Below, piece after piece: positions 1 through 12,200 of a stretch of 43,096 bases of DNA. The notes under the pieces are model-generated. The model saw only the letters and a program-made list of their open reading frames with translations. It was not told the DNA's origin and ran no database searches. The DNA lies in NCBI GenBank assembly GCA_000934455.1, contig KN882606.1, positions 251,383 through 294,478 of the forward strand, written 5' to 3'. The first letter of the stretch is position 1. Each line of letters opens with the position of its first letter. Both the position numbers and the translations under genes were made by a program. The stretch comes from Apostichopus parvimensis (lineage: Eukaryota; Echinodermata; Holothuroidea; Aspidochirotida; Stichopodidae).

Positions 1-560
1 CTCTACTAACCACAACATTCTCCTCACTTCAAATAGACTCCAACGAGCCGTCCCTGAAAAACCCACCATCGCCTACAGACGACCACGCAACCTACGAGAC
101 CTTCTTGTGCGTGCTGCTGTTCTACCTCTAAATTCTAACCCTACACCTATTCAGCATGGTAATTTCAAATGTGATCGTACTTCATCTGCAGCCACCACAT
201 TGTTGAATCCAATTCCATCACCAGCCACAGCATACAACTCACACACAAGACTAAGGGTCACATCACTTGCACAACCACCAATGTCATCTATCTGATCTCT
301 TGTAGAGTTTGAGGCATCCAGTATGTTGGCGAAACCAAAACCACCTTCAAGAAGCGATTCTATGGTCACAGATCCACAGTCAACACCATGAAGACTGAGA
401 CCCCAGTTGGAGAACATTTTAACCTTCCCAACCATACCATTAACGACATGCCCCTACAGGGGATTGAATCCTTAGGTAGCCGTCCTGACCTAGTACGAAT
501 CAGCATGGGCTCAAAATTCAGGAAGGGCATGACTAACTTTACTTCTGTCCCCCCTCCTTC
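1..560 (+). pseudogene. Penelope-like retroelement fragment with GIY-YIG endonuclease domain
   Basis: The plus strand codes for VIYLISCRV, then a TGA, then GIQYVGETKTTFKKRFYGH, the shape of the GIY-YIG endonuclease at the C-terminus of Penelope-like elements (VIYLI, QYVG, Arg, His). After it come VGEHFNLPNH and INDMPLQGIE, usual for these elements. The upstream part (about 50-290, AYRRPRNLRDLL) lies in another frame. So at least one stop in place of the expected Cys and one frameshift make it a dead copy; the element continues off the left edge. A CT-rich tail follows from about 550 to 760. Confidence 0.75.
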
Positions 561-789
561 TACCATTGTTCCCTCCCCTCACCACTCCTCTTCTCACAGC
601 TCTCTTCCACCCTTTTTTTTTCTCCACACCTTCTGTCTTTGTCCTTCTCCAGTGTATTCCCTACCCCGTTCCTTTAATCCTCCCTTTGTCCCTCCACTAT
701 TTATCTCCTACCTCTCCTCTTCTCCTGTTCCTTTCTTCTCTCAATCCCTTGTCTACTAATCCCCTTGCATGTATCTCTCTGCTAGGATC

Positions 790-2600
790 AAACGTCAGGT
801 CAACTTACTTTAACACGTTTAACATTATCCTTAGCTGCAAACGCTAAATGAAAAAAGGGGATACTATGCAAACATTAACATGTTATATTCAACATTGCCT
901 TATACCGCGGTGCAATAAGCATATTATATAATTATCATTTGTACCGATGTTGTAAACATGCAACCCTGGCCGTTAGTCAAATGAAAGGTCATTATTTATC
1001 ATGTATATTGTATTCTTTATCTTTAAATTACTGTGAGTGATATCCTGTGATAACAAAATATCAGTAACATTCCTTGTGATTCGTTTTTGTCATTTGTGTG
1101 AAACAATGATCATTAAAATCAACCACATATCATTATAGCTCTTTGGTTTGTCTTTTCTGATGTAGTCAGACAATAGTCTTTACCAAGGTCGACAATAGGC
1201 TACCTGCATTTGTGAGATAATCGTCTATGTCAAAGACTACCATTTCAGAGATGTTATTTAATATAAGTTCTACCTTTTAATCCCCTTGTTAGTTCCATCA
1301 ATGAGTCAGACAAATAATTATGATCTGTTTCGAATAATGCCAGATAATTTGTCGTCATTTCTTTTTGTATTTAATAACGTTGACATATTCATATGGGCAG
1401 CGGAGTATAGACCACGCACACAGTGTCACCAAGTTTGAATGAAAGCACCGACAAATGACGAAGAACATCAAATGTGGCAATATGATGCACTTGAGTCGTT
1501 GTTAGGAACGAAAACTCAAAACAAGCGGACGGAAGGATGAATTCGAATGTATACAAATGCAGATACAGTCAGAATCGTGTAACACAGCTACCACTCTGAG
1601 AAGCATACGCCCCTTTAACCTTTGACCTGTATTGTGCATTAGGTTGTCTTAAAAACTCGGAGCTGCCTTATTATGACAGTTTTCCCTTTGAATATTTATA
1701 TATTATTACCTATGTTGTTATCATACGGAGACTTTTCTGATGTTGTCAGTCAATTACACACAACAAGATAACTTTCAAGGTGTATAAAAAGTTAATTACA
1801 TAACTGACATATTGCCAACGAAATTAACACAACTGAAGAACGAGGAATACATGAACAAGAAGAATTGTTGTTTAACAGTTGTGAATGACATTTTTTACAC
1901 TGCATAACACCACTGTAAATAACATTGTTTATCATACTGTAATATACTATGCTGTAAGGAATGCTTCTATGAATACTATATTAATGACGTAAACACTGTC
2001 ATGAATCATGAATAAGGACACTGCCTGAGAAACATGAGGACATTGACAATGTTAGTAACGAAACATTACACATATAATGTATAGGCATACACGCAGTAGT
2101 AGCTTTAATGTTTTCACATGAGTCTGATATCAAGAAACTTACCGATAGCGTGGAATTAATTCGTCTGTAATATATGTTAATTACGTCCTAGAGGAGCGAG
2201 ATAATATAACGTTCCTTGAAAAATAAGACTGCACTATATAGCTGCATCCAACTGATTAAGTCGAATACTCTGCAACTACTGATGGGCACGGGCTGGTACA
2301 ATAAAGATAGTTAATCTAGTGTATATACATGCAATCTATTCATATTTACTCTACGATAGTTGATGGAGTTGCTGGCGCAATGTCCAATTATTTTCAAGTA
2401 TCTTCTTGAGTTGACATTATTAATAAGCTTCTTGTTGCCACACAGTATGTTTTGAAATTCGATGAGTAAAGATGTATTGCACGCTATCTTGATAGCCTGG
2501 TATTGTGTTAAAGGTCAATCATATAACAATGTACAGTAGATACTGTTAGCACAGTAACTGAGTGTAACTGAGTTCCCAGATTATGAAAGTCATTTACAAA
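790..2600. other. AT-rich stretch, nothing recognised
   Basis: Six-frame reading shows no ORF of note and no conserved motif or obvious repeat family. Confidence 0.5.
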
Positions 2601-2619
2601 ACGTTTTGTAATATTAATA

Positions 2620-2755
2620 AATAAAGACCAACACACCAGAACAATCACGACTTCACGACCGGTTTCTTCCTTTGGGACTCATAAGAAGAAGGTGTGAATT
2701 GAACCCTGGACCTCACATGTCACAGACAGAAGTCCGCACCACTCAACCACAGTTA
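2620..2755 (-). repeat. tRNA-derived SINE-like fragment
   Basis: On the minus strand, TGGTTGAGTGG (2749-2739) fits a pol III A box and GGGTTCAATTC (2706-2696) fits a B box, at tRNA-like spacing. The sequence between does not fold as a good tRNA and a non-tRNA body follows, so it is read as a SINE head. Confidence 0.5.
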
Positions 2756-3588
2756 TTCTACTGGTGCTTTGTATAACTGCCATTGAGAGCGTATTACGTC
2801 TTTGTTTCACGATTTCTTGAGTTGTGTTGTATTTGGGCGTAAAGTCACTGTCACGGGGTCTAATTCCCGTAACTTTTCAGAACTATCTTTCAGAGCAGTA
2901 ACTGCAGTGTTACACCTGTAACACTTTCAAATCTTGCGACACTAATCATATTATAAGAAGCTAAGTAATATAGAGACAGTCATAGTCATAATATAAACTT
3001 CATAGTTTCTTATACCTACGTCTGAGTGTCTCTTACCAGGTATTTTAGTGTACACATTTACATTACAATTAATGGTAAACGTCATCGGGAGAACATTTTC
3101 AAAATTACCATGTGCATTGGCCTGCTGAATGAGACCTTACATTTACAAAGTTGTTTTTGGAAGATTTAAATATGCAACCGTCATTAACAGAAATGAGTAA
3201 AATAAAACAAAATAACTAAAACTTTTCTTCATGTCCATGTTCAATTCTCTACAAAGAAAAGTTGTAAGAAGGTCAACAGGTGGGCGAGATGAACACCTAG
3301 TACTTAACACAATAAAACAATACCGTATTTACACCAATACATTTTGGTAACGTTGAGTGTATCATAACCAAATCATGGGGTAACTAGCTAAGTGAATTTA
3401 CATATGATTAACTCTATTGCTTGTATACTGAGGAAAAATCACAGTGTGGAATTGGTTTTGGGAGCGGTAGAATAAATGGTACATGAATCCCATAAAGTAT
3501 AGGCTATTATAGTTATACAGGGTAGAGCATGTTGGGGATGTTTTCCAACAAAGCATTGTCCAAATCTTTGCTATAATGTATCGTAAAT

Positions 3589-5310
3589 AGTCGTGATATT
3601 TGGTTGTGGTCATAAAAACTCCTGATTATTGTGTGCACACAGTTTAAAAAGGCGGGGTTGGGGAGTTACACCATGAGGAACGGACTAAAGGGTGTCGTGT
3701 AGGCAGTCCCGACCAAACAAATTCTCCCCACTCTCTCACGTTGGAGGTGGGAGTTTTCCCCACTACCCTCCTTTTCTTTTTGCGCACGTTACTACTTAGA
3801 ATTACATGTGTTGCATAAGTGTGATCAAGCCAAGAGATACTGGCGGGATAAGATATTGCATAGGCCTTTACATCTCTGTAAGTCTCTGTTAGTATCTACA
3901 AATCAAGGTTCATATTTACATTTTGCTATTGATTGCAGTAATATATAACTAGTAAACACATTCAGGCGATTTAGACACGTACTATAAGCAGTACAATGAA
4001 ACTAAACGATGAACATGCTACAGTCTAGTGCCCTTATAGGTAACATATATATTGTAAAGGTTGTGTGTGTTGAATAATTGCAAACAATATAAGTTTTACA
4101 AACATCTTTCTCCACTTAAAAATTCTAAAGACTAGATTTACATTCTTCCTAAGAACATTTTACATAACACAGGCATTTTTTATAACGTTTAATCAAGGAA
4201 AGCTTCTAACTTATCCTGTTTTTTTGGGGGGGGGGAGGGGGAAGGGGGACTGTGAGGTAGGGTGTAGTAACATGGCAGGAACATCTGAGAGGTGCTCCAC
4301 ACCGGACTAGATTCACATCTACTTCTGCTTATCAGTAGCATTACATACTTTAATTGGATAGGGGAAAGATAAGCAGCTTAACTTATCATGTCCCAGTAAC
4401 CACAAACTTAGATCATGAGCAGAGCCGGGATTTGGTGTAAAACCTGGATCTATGGGGCTGTTTCCTTCACTTTTGAGAACCTTTGTTGTATTCAGAAAAA
4501 CCCTAGATGTAATGTGGTTAATTTATTTTAGGTTATTACCCATTAGGCCTACTACTTGTGTGTTTGAAAATGTTGTTATGGTATCATCATAAAATGTTGC
4601 CAGATTTAGTAAGCGACATACAAAGTAACAAATGATCAATCTTTATGAAGGGCTGGACGTCACCCGCTAACACTCTCATAGACTGCAACTGGCTAACAAC
4701 TTTCTACATATCAGTGTTTCTCTCAAAATTCAAATAAATACAAAATGGATAATCTTAAAAGACATTGGCCTATATGGTGTTTTCACATTGGTACAGGTAG
4801 TATTAAGCTAGTACCATAGTGCGTTATGGATTTAAATAAGAATCGTTACAACGGGTCGATCTTTCTTAAAGCCTGTGTAATGACATATAAATAAGTATAA
4901 AAGTAGCGCAGAGTTGTCAATATTGTTGTCTTACCCAACCAAATTACCAACACAATCGGATAAAAAGCAAACTCAAGGTCTGGGGAAAAAAAGGGTGTGG
5001 GCAAGTGCCCTTCTTTCACCCTGTAATCTCGCCATTGATAATGAGCACAGTATATATGCAATGGTATCAAGACTGGAACCAAAAATAATTGCATCTGATT
5101 TTCAGCCATGGTTAGTGGTTTTACTCTGAAGATGGTGTGAACTTATTATGCAGCTGAACGTATATATGTTGCAAAATGTGTAAATGTTTGTATTCATGCT
5201 TAATTAATGCAGGACATTATTAGTGCTGAGGTTTCTTACCCATAGTATGTTGTGTATCGCCAGGACAGGATGGATACTCATAATTGTATTGGTGGGGGAG
5301 TTTTACTGAT
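3589..5310. repeat. Tandem segmental duplication, copy A
   Basis: Closely similar to 5311-6716 in the same order and orientation: the opening cgtgatat-ggttgt-gtcataaaaact, the G-rich run near 4225, the GAGAGGTGCTCCACA block, and the CATGGTTAGTGGTTTTACTC block. It has about 285 bp (near 3758-4042) that copy B lacks. It ends in a LINE endonuclease fragment (5214-5310). Short ORFs here are paired shadows in the two copies. Confidence 0.88.
5214..5310 (+). pseudogene. LINE endonuclease fragment in duplication copy A
   Basis: Matches the minus strand of the LINE near 15050-15150: a DIISAEVSYP-type reading followed by the GGVLL-type segment. It stops abruptly where copy B of the duplication begins. 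Confidence 0.75.
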
Positions 5311-6716
5311 TGTCGTGATATACGGTTGTAGTCATAAAAACTCTTGATTATTGTGTTATTAAAGTTGCAAATGGCGGGGTTGAGGAGTTACACTGTGAGG
5401 AATGGACTAAAGGGTGTGGTTAAGAAAGTCCCGGCTAAACAAATTCTCCCCCACCCCATATCTCGTTAGTAGTGGGAGTTTTAGCATATATATTGTAAAG
5501 GTTATGTGTGTTAAACAATTGGACACACTATAATTTTCACAAACATTTACTTCGATTGAACATTCTAAAGACTAGATTTACATTCTCCCTAAGAGCATTT
5601 TACATAACGCAGGCATTTTAAATAACGTTTAATCAAGGAAAGCTTCTAAGTTATCCTGTTTTATTTGGGGGGGGGTGGGGGAAGGGGGGCTGTGAGGTAG
5701 GGTTTAGTAACATGGCAGCAACATCTGAGAGGTGCTCCACATCGGACTAGATCCAAATCTACTTCTGCTTATCAGTAGCATTACAAACTTCAATTGGAGT
5801 AGATGAAAGATAAGCAGCTTATCTCACCATGTCCCAGTAATCACAAACTTAGATCATGAGCAGAGCCGGGATTTTGTGTTAAACCTGGATCTATGGGGCT
5901 GTTTCCTTCACTTTTGAGAACCTTTGTTGTTTTCAGAAAAACCCTAGATGTAATGTGGTTCATTTTTTTTAGGTTATTACCCATTACTACTTTTGTGTTT
6001 GAAAATGTTGTTATGGTATCATCATAAAATGTTGCCAGATTTAGTCAGCGACATACAAAGTAACAAATGATCAATCTTTATGAAGGGCTGGACGTCGCCC
6101 GTTGATACGCTCATAGATGGCTAGCGGTTACCAACTTTCTAAATATTAGTGTTTCTCTCAAAATTCAGAGAAATACAAAATGTATAATGTTAAAGGACAT
6201 TGGCCTATATGGTGTTGTCACATTGGTACAGGTAGTATTAAGCTAGTACCATAGTGCGTTGTGGATTTAAATAAGAATCGTTACAACGGGTCGATCTTCT
6301 TTAAAGCCTGTGCAATGACATATAAATAAGTACAAAAGTGTCCCAGAGTTGTCAATATTGCTGTCCAACCAAATTACCAACACAATCGGATAGAAAGCAA
6401 ACTCAGGTCTGGGAAATATTGGGGTGTGGGCAAGTGCACTTCTTTCAAGCTGCAATCTCGCCATTTATAATGATCATGGTATATACGCAATGATATCAAG
6501 ACTAGAACCAAATATTATTGCATCCGATCTTCAGCCATGGTTAGTGGTTTTACTCTGAAGATGGTATGCACTTATTATGCAGCTGAACGTTTGTTTATCT
6601 GTTGCAAAATGTCTAAATATTTGTATTTATGTTTACTAAATACAAAGCATTAATAGTGCTGAGGTTTTTTACCCAGGACAGGAGGGATACTCAAAATGGT
6701 ATTGGTGGTGGAGTTT
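5311..6716. repeat. Tandem segmental duplication, copy B
   Basis: Second copy of the block above, offset about 1.7 kb at its start. It runs on into a longer stretch of the same LINE endonuclease (to about 6848). Point differences and small indels show it is not recent. Confidence 0.88.
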
Positions 6717-6848
6717 TTCTGTATGTTAGTGATGATATTGTAAGTGTTGAGAAGTCTCAGTTGAAACGTTCTTTCGTCAATTCTGTCTGGTGCGATTTGT
6801 ACACGGACAACTCCAAGAGGTCCAGTAGTTGTATTAAACATTGGTGAT
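6644..6848 (+). pseudogene. LINE endonuclease fragment in duplication copy B
   Basis: Reads NGIGGGVFLYVSDDIVSVEK and SVWCDLYTDNSKRSS, nearly the same as the endonuclease part of the LINE in the PKMYT1 intron ([15 protein letters not shown]). It lacks about 25 bp present in both the copy A fragment and the LINE. Isolated fragment, dead. Confidence 0.8.
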
Positions 6849-6869
6849 TTTTACTAGTCTCTTAACAGC

Positions 6870-7936
6870 GGTGAAGAGATTTGAAATGGGATTTATCTTT
6901 TATTCTAAGTATTAAAACAACTATCCAGTGACCTTACTTGAAATATTATTTACTTTATTTGCTGGATCTTAAAATGAAGGTAACAGATGAAAAACCTCTA
7001 GTTAAATTGTGAAAAGCTTTATGTAACATGACACGTTGAGAAACACATAACAAACCACTTGCCCATTTAAAAAAAAACATATATGTTTCCCTTCAGATAT
7101 GAATCATGACATTTTCAGATTCGACAACAGAAGAAACTAAAGAAACGATAACGAGATTTGAATAATTGTAATATTATATAATTAAAGAAAAGGGTACTTT
7201 TAAAGTAATTTATAAGATAATTTTCACCATTTTCCCAACTATATCAAACATCTAATCAATATTACATACTATGCATTTGTTTACAATATCATATATAACA
7301 TCGCAACTGAAAACCGGGCCGAACCTTAGACTTTACCCTCTCAAATTCATTTTAAAGGGGCCGGATCAGCCAGCGTTTCGAACGAAAACCAACAAAACTA
7401 TCAATAAGTATCATTTACATTTCGTTATTAAAATGTGCCCCCTCCCCGATATTCTGGTAAACTATCCAATAGCAAACATAATGCAAACTAGCTGAGATTA
7501 CTGCTGCTTTCACAAATAGATGCACAGCAGCTTTTATGCACAAAACCTTTGTATTCTTCAACTTTGTATAGGTAAAACTCATAAACCTTGAAATTGGAAA
7601 GAAAAGCTGAAGAATAATTATAGAGTGAAACATCCCTTTATCACCAATCTCCCTCACATATCTTCCCTCCAGTCCAACAGACATACATGGGTATATCTAT
7701 ACAAATGACCATAATGATTCCCGTTGACAAGATTAGGCATCAAGTAGATTGTTTTTTGGGGAGTAAAATGTTCGAAATCTTCCAGAGTATGTAACTTCGT
7801 AATATCATCATATGCATACTGATATGTTATTTGTATAATATATGTCTACTATGAGGAAGAACTATGTGCTGAAGAATCCGTCAAAACTATGCTTTCTCTT
7901 CCCGTGCAAACTCAATAGCTACATAACCTGTAGTTG
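6870..7936. other. AT-rich stretch, nothing recognised
   Basis: Short ORFs only, none with family motifs. Confidence 0.45.
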
Positions 7937-9257
7937 ATTTATTTTTATTCATATTGTCAACTATAGTATTGGTCATCTCAAATATATGCAACCCAAGTGA
8001 ACCAATATTACATTAAAATTAAGCCAATATACCATTTGCAAGCAATGTCAGATGTGAGTCTTTTCAGTCATCAAAATTGCCCTTATAATTACATTCAATA
8101 CTTTAAATAATATGTTTACATATTTGTTAAAGATAAAGTCACATTAATTTTAAATGGATCTCCTACAGTCCTTTTCCTTATAAATGAACACAATATTACC
8201 TCCTTCTCTTCTCCGTGGTAATAATCACATTAAAGCAACGTTTTAATAGCAGGTAAAACGATTAGAAAGACTTGTTGTGTTATACTTCCTCGAAGAAAGA
8301 GTTCGTTTCTGGAATTTCATAACAAGTTAAGAAAATGCCATTCTAGGTTGGTGATTCATTATACTCCAAACACAGTATTCTACTGAACAATTTAATAAAA
8401 ACTAACTTGACTCTGTCATACAGCAATGGAGATAAGTAACAGTTTATGAACCATTTGGTTATAACTCGATGTGTATAATAAAAAAATGCTGAGCAAACAT
8501 TGTAGTCAGAACTAGTATTTTGCTACATCACTATTGTTCAATATTAGAAGTCTCTGTTAGATGGCCTCATCCTTTGATAAATATGACCAAATGATCGCTA
8601 CTAAATTAAATAATTTAGAAGGCCATTGGCTTCACATGACCTCCTTCCACTGGACCTTGAGAGCCTGAAAAATAAGCCTTTCGACAGAAACAAACTAGTT
8701 TAAAATTTAAATTACAAGCAGAACCCTCTCCAGCAAAAGTAAACCAAAGAAAAGAGAAAGTGTGTTACTTTTAGAAACATAACTGTTTACTCCAGCCACT
8801 AAAGACTTCGATTATGCACCACTTATTTGTCTAACAATTTACCAACATTAAAATATGATCAATCTTTGCAGACACTTTAAATTACAAAAGGTTTTATCAA
8901 GTTTGATTTCTTGCTGCACTTAAAATATAACATTACTGAAAATCCGTACAGATGGAATATAACCTCAAATCTAAATGCTGTGTATAAACCAAGGTTTGTT
9001 TATCATAGTCCTCCTAGGTCAGAGTACACAATACAACAGGAGAATTACACACAGTATAAGACATGTAAAAACCAGTAGCCATTTATCAAAGCATCCTTTT
9101 CCAGCAAACATGTGAGTTAACACAACAAGTGTTCATATAAATCAATCTTTGACACTACTCTAAGTGGTCCCTATGATACGTTGAATGCCACACTATTTAG
9201 TACTGTTTAATATAGAGCAGAAGGTGCTGCCTCTTCCTCAAGAACTGTGATCAATTC
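7937..9257 (-). other. PKMYT1: Possible PKMYT1 3' UTR
   Basis: No coding sequence is seen after the stop codon. The nearest clear AATAAA on the minus strand that I found is in the gatttatttttatt stretch near 7938-7950; its distance is plausible but unproven. The true cleavage site cannot be fixed from sequence alone. Confidence 0.3.
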
Positions 9258-9287
9258 TCAGTCACTCTCATCTGCTTCATTGAAATC
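9258..9287 (-). CDS. PKMYT1: PKMYT1 terminal coding exon 15 (stop)
   Basis: Ten codons: DFNEADESD then TGA (9260-9258), after acceptor ctgctcactag. Joined to exon 14 it makes [13 protein letters not shown], matching the short acidic end of Myt1 (human LLSMFEDT-type). Phase agrees. Very short, so assigned by phase and by similarity of the end. Confidence 0.82.
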   Translation of the reverse strand, partial: DFNEADESD

Positions 9288-12200
9288 CTAGTGAGCAGAA
9301 AATATGGAAAATGTGTAAAAATGAAGATGGATGATAAAGCACTCTCAAAGATGAAGAACTTCTACAGAGTATTACACTTACATTGTGTACTTTACAATCG
9401 ATCATATCCATGCATTGGTTACGGTGAAAGGCTAAATACATACAGAGGTACATTGAACATATTTGTACTGGCAGACTAAGATGTTATGTCATCCAGGGAA
9501 GGGTTCTAATCATTCTAAAGGATTCTAAGGGGTTCTAAGAGACGGTTTCTAAACATTACGGAGGATATTGTGGTTAAATGGAGGGTGCTAAGATGGAAAA
9601 TGTTGCTACAATTTATAACTTTTGATACAATGTAGAATTTTTGCTCATTTAGGTTGGATTTCATTTGTAAAATTATAGAACTACATGCGTAGCAATATCT
9701 TCGTCCTGTTATTGGTGTTTATCGATTCGACTGTTTTATATTCATCATAATTAAATCAGTATCTGATATCTCTTTAATACGGAAATAGTACATGGACAAC
9801 ACATTATAAATATGTTACATTAAAACCATTACAACAGGAACCATCAATGTATGCCCAGATTCAATATTTCTGTAATTATAGAAATGTTGTAATCAATCAG
9901 TTTAACTTACCATGTGTAGACTTCGAGGTCCGATACTACACTGAAAAGAATCATCCCTGCTGTCTTCATCCATACTAGATTCCATACTAGATACCTTAGA
10001 AGGTGTACCAACAGGGGACCCAAAAGGGGTCCCTCTAGGGGTACTCTTAGGTGACCTCAATAGACTTACATTTGGGCTACCACCAAACCTGAGTGCTCTG
10101 CTGAAAATAAACACAAGATTGTTGTCTGATAATTTAAGTGAAATTATTTTATCGTTCATCCTAAATTGTCAACTTATTATTTTCAATTAACTTAGGCTCT
10201 ATTTCATGTATTTCTCTTTTATGGATGTCTAAACTATTTACTGAGAGTTATAAGCAGGCAACAGCTAAGATTCATTGGGACCATCTTGTACCTCTGCGAC
10301 GATACTCTGCAAGGGAACTGGAACTTTTTTAGTCAATGACAGAGCAGTAAAAATAAGTTTGCCAGAATTTAATATTAGTTTGTGCTTCCTTAGCATTTCA
10401 ATGTAATATTAAACTACAGACAAAACAAGAACACAACAGGTATTAAACTGTTTTCAGTGAGATAGGTTAACAAAGCGGTCATCAATGTAGTGATATTACC
10501 TCTGTGGTGATAACCGAGCAATAGGGGAGGAACTCCGTGGAATTGGTTTACCCCCTCTTGGTCCAGATTTAGGAGTCCTTGGTAGAGGGAACCGAAACCT
10601 AATCGACAGAGAAAATCAAATAGTTACCTAATAAAATAAATATCCTCATCGATGCATGTATGATTCAAAATACCATGCAAAGATCTTCACAATTTGAACA
10701 ACCAAATTTTAAATTCTGAAAGATTTAGAAGGATTAAAATCTTACCGAGCTTTAGATAGCAGAATTGATGATCCTTTAGGAACATCTTCCTCGCTGGAGA
10801 AGGAACTGTTGCTAAGGGGAACGCCAAAAGAACTGTGAGATTGGTCACTCTCGAAACATTCATCTACATAAAAGCCAGAAGAAGAAAACACAATGTTTGA
10901 ACAAATTCTTGAATGAACACATCTACAATACTGTCATTCCTAAAATGCGCTCTTCAAATGATAGTTTTCCATTTTCACATCGTAAATACATGTTTACTTA
11001 CTCTCTCAAATTACCCTGCAAGAGCACTCAAATGCTACTAGTACAAATTTTGCTGGATCTTGAGTTCATTATGTGTGTTCTCTACAACCATTTTTACATT
11101 TTCTCCCCATTCTCCCCATTTCCTCCCTGTTAAAAAAATAACTAAAAAAAAGATGAAATGAAAAATTAAGAAAATACAAGTTTCTCACCATCGGAGAAAC
11201 TAAGATCCCAATCTGATGGTCGTCTAATTTGTCTCTCTGTTTTTATAACTTTCTGTTCCATAGCAGAAGTTTGGAACAACCTTCTCTTCAGCGAAAACAG
11301 AGGACTGAAGATCCGATAAAATATGGCCAGAAAGAAACTCCACAGAACTAAGAGGATGTGAAAACATTTGTTTCTCTGTAAATGAGAAAGGGAAATAAAA
11401 AGCATTACAGACTAAAATGTTGAGCTTCTTTAGCAGCACCAAGGGATGATTAATCTTTGATCTTTATTGATTGTTACGGACACTGTGTTCTAGATGATGT
11501 CCTCAGCAATATAAGCTGCATCTCGTGGTTCAACGATCCAATCATATTCATAATTTTACTGATTTAAATGATCTATGCTGTTACTCACCAACTGCTGCAA
11601 AAAGAGCTCACGCCATCTAGATGTGAGCACTCGCTGGATCTTGGGGATCGTGATGAGTTGGGCCAGGGTAGGACGCTGGGTGTAATCACGAAGGAGCATA
11701 GCAACAACAAAGCTTTTCAACTCTGGAGACACATCTGGCAAATGATATAGAAAACTTCAAGTCAACATCTGAATAAATGATCTAGATGCCATGGAGTTTT
11801 TGATTTTATAACAAGGAGCTTTAAAGGGCCTACCACATTAAGATTAACAGCAATTATGAGAATATTCAAAATTTGTATTATTGTATTATTCAAATTTTCC
11901 CAAAGTGCACAACTTTTGTCTTACACATTTTAAATTGTGATTTCCTGGAAAACCAATATGTACAGAGAGAGCAAAGAGCAGAGAAATTTGCTCAAATTGA
12001 AACTCCAGTAAACTTCCCAGAAGATACAAATCCCTTCATACAAACAAGGGATTCTTTGCTTCATGTTAGCAATATACCTTATACTGTCTAGTATAGTAAA
12101 GGAGGTCTAGCCTAACGACCTAGCACAATGTGAAAATACAGTAGCTGCTAATAGCCGTACAGAGCTTGTGGGAGAATGCCTCTGGGTTTGTGCAACATCC

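Noticed and set aside
388..847. ORFs in the CT-rich tail of the Penelope-like fragment
   Set aside because: Low-complexity Pro/Ser/Leu peptides; only the first 50 or so codons of the 388 ORF continue the retroelement reading.
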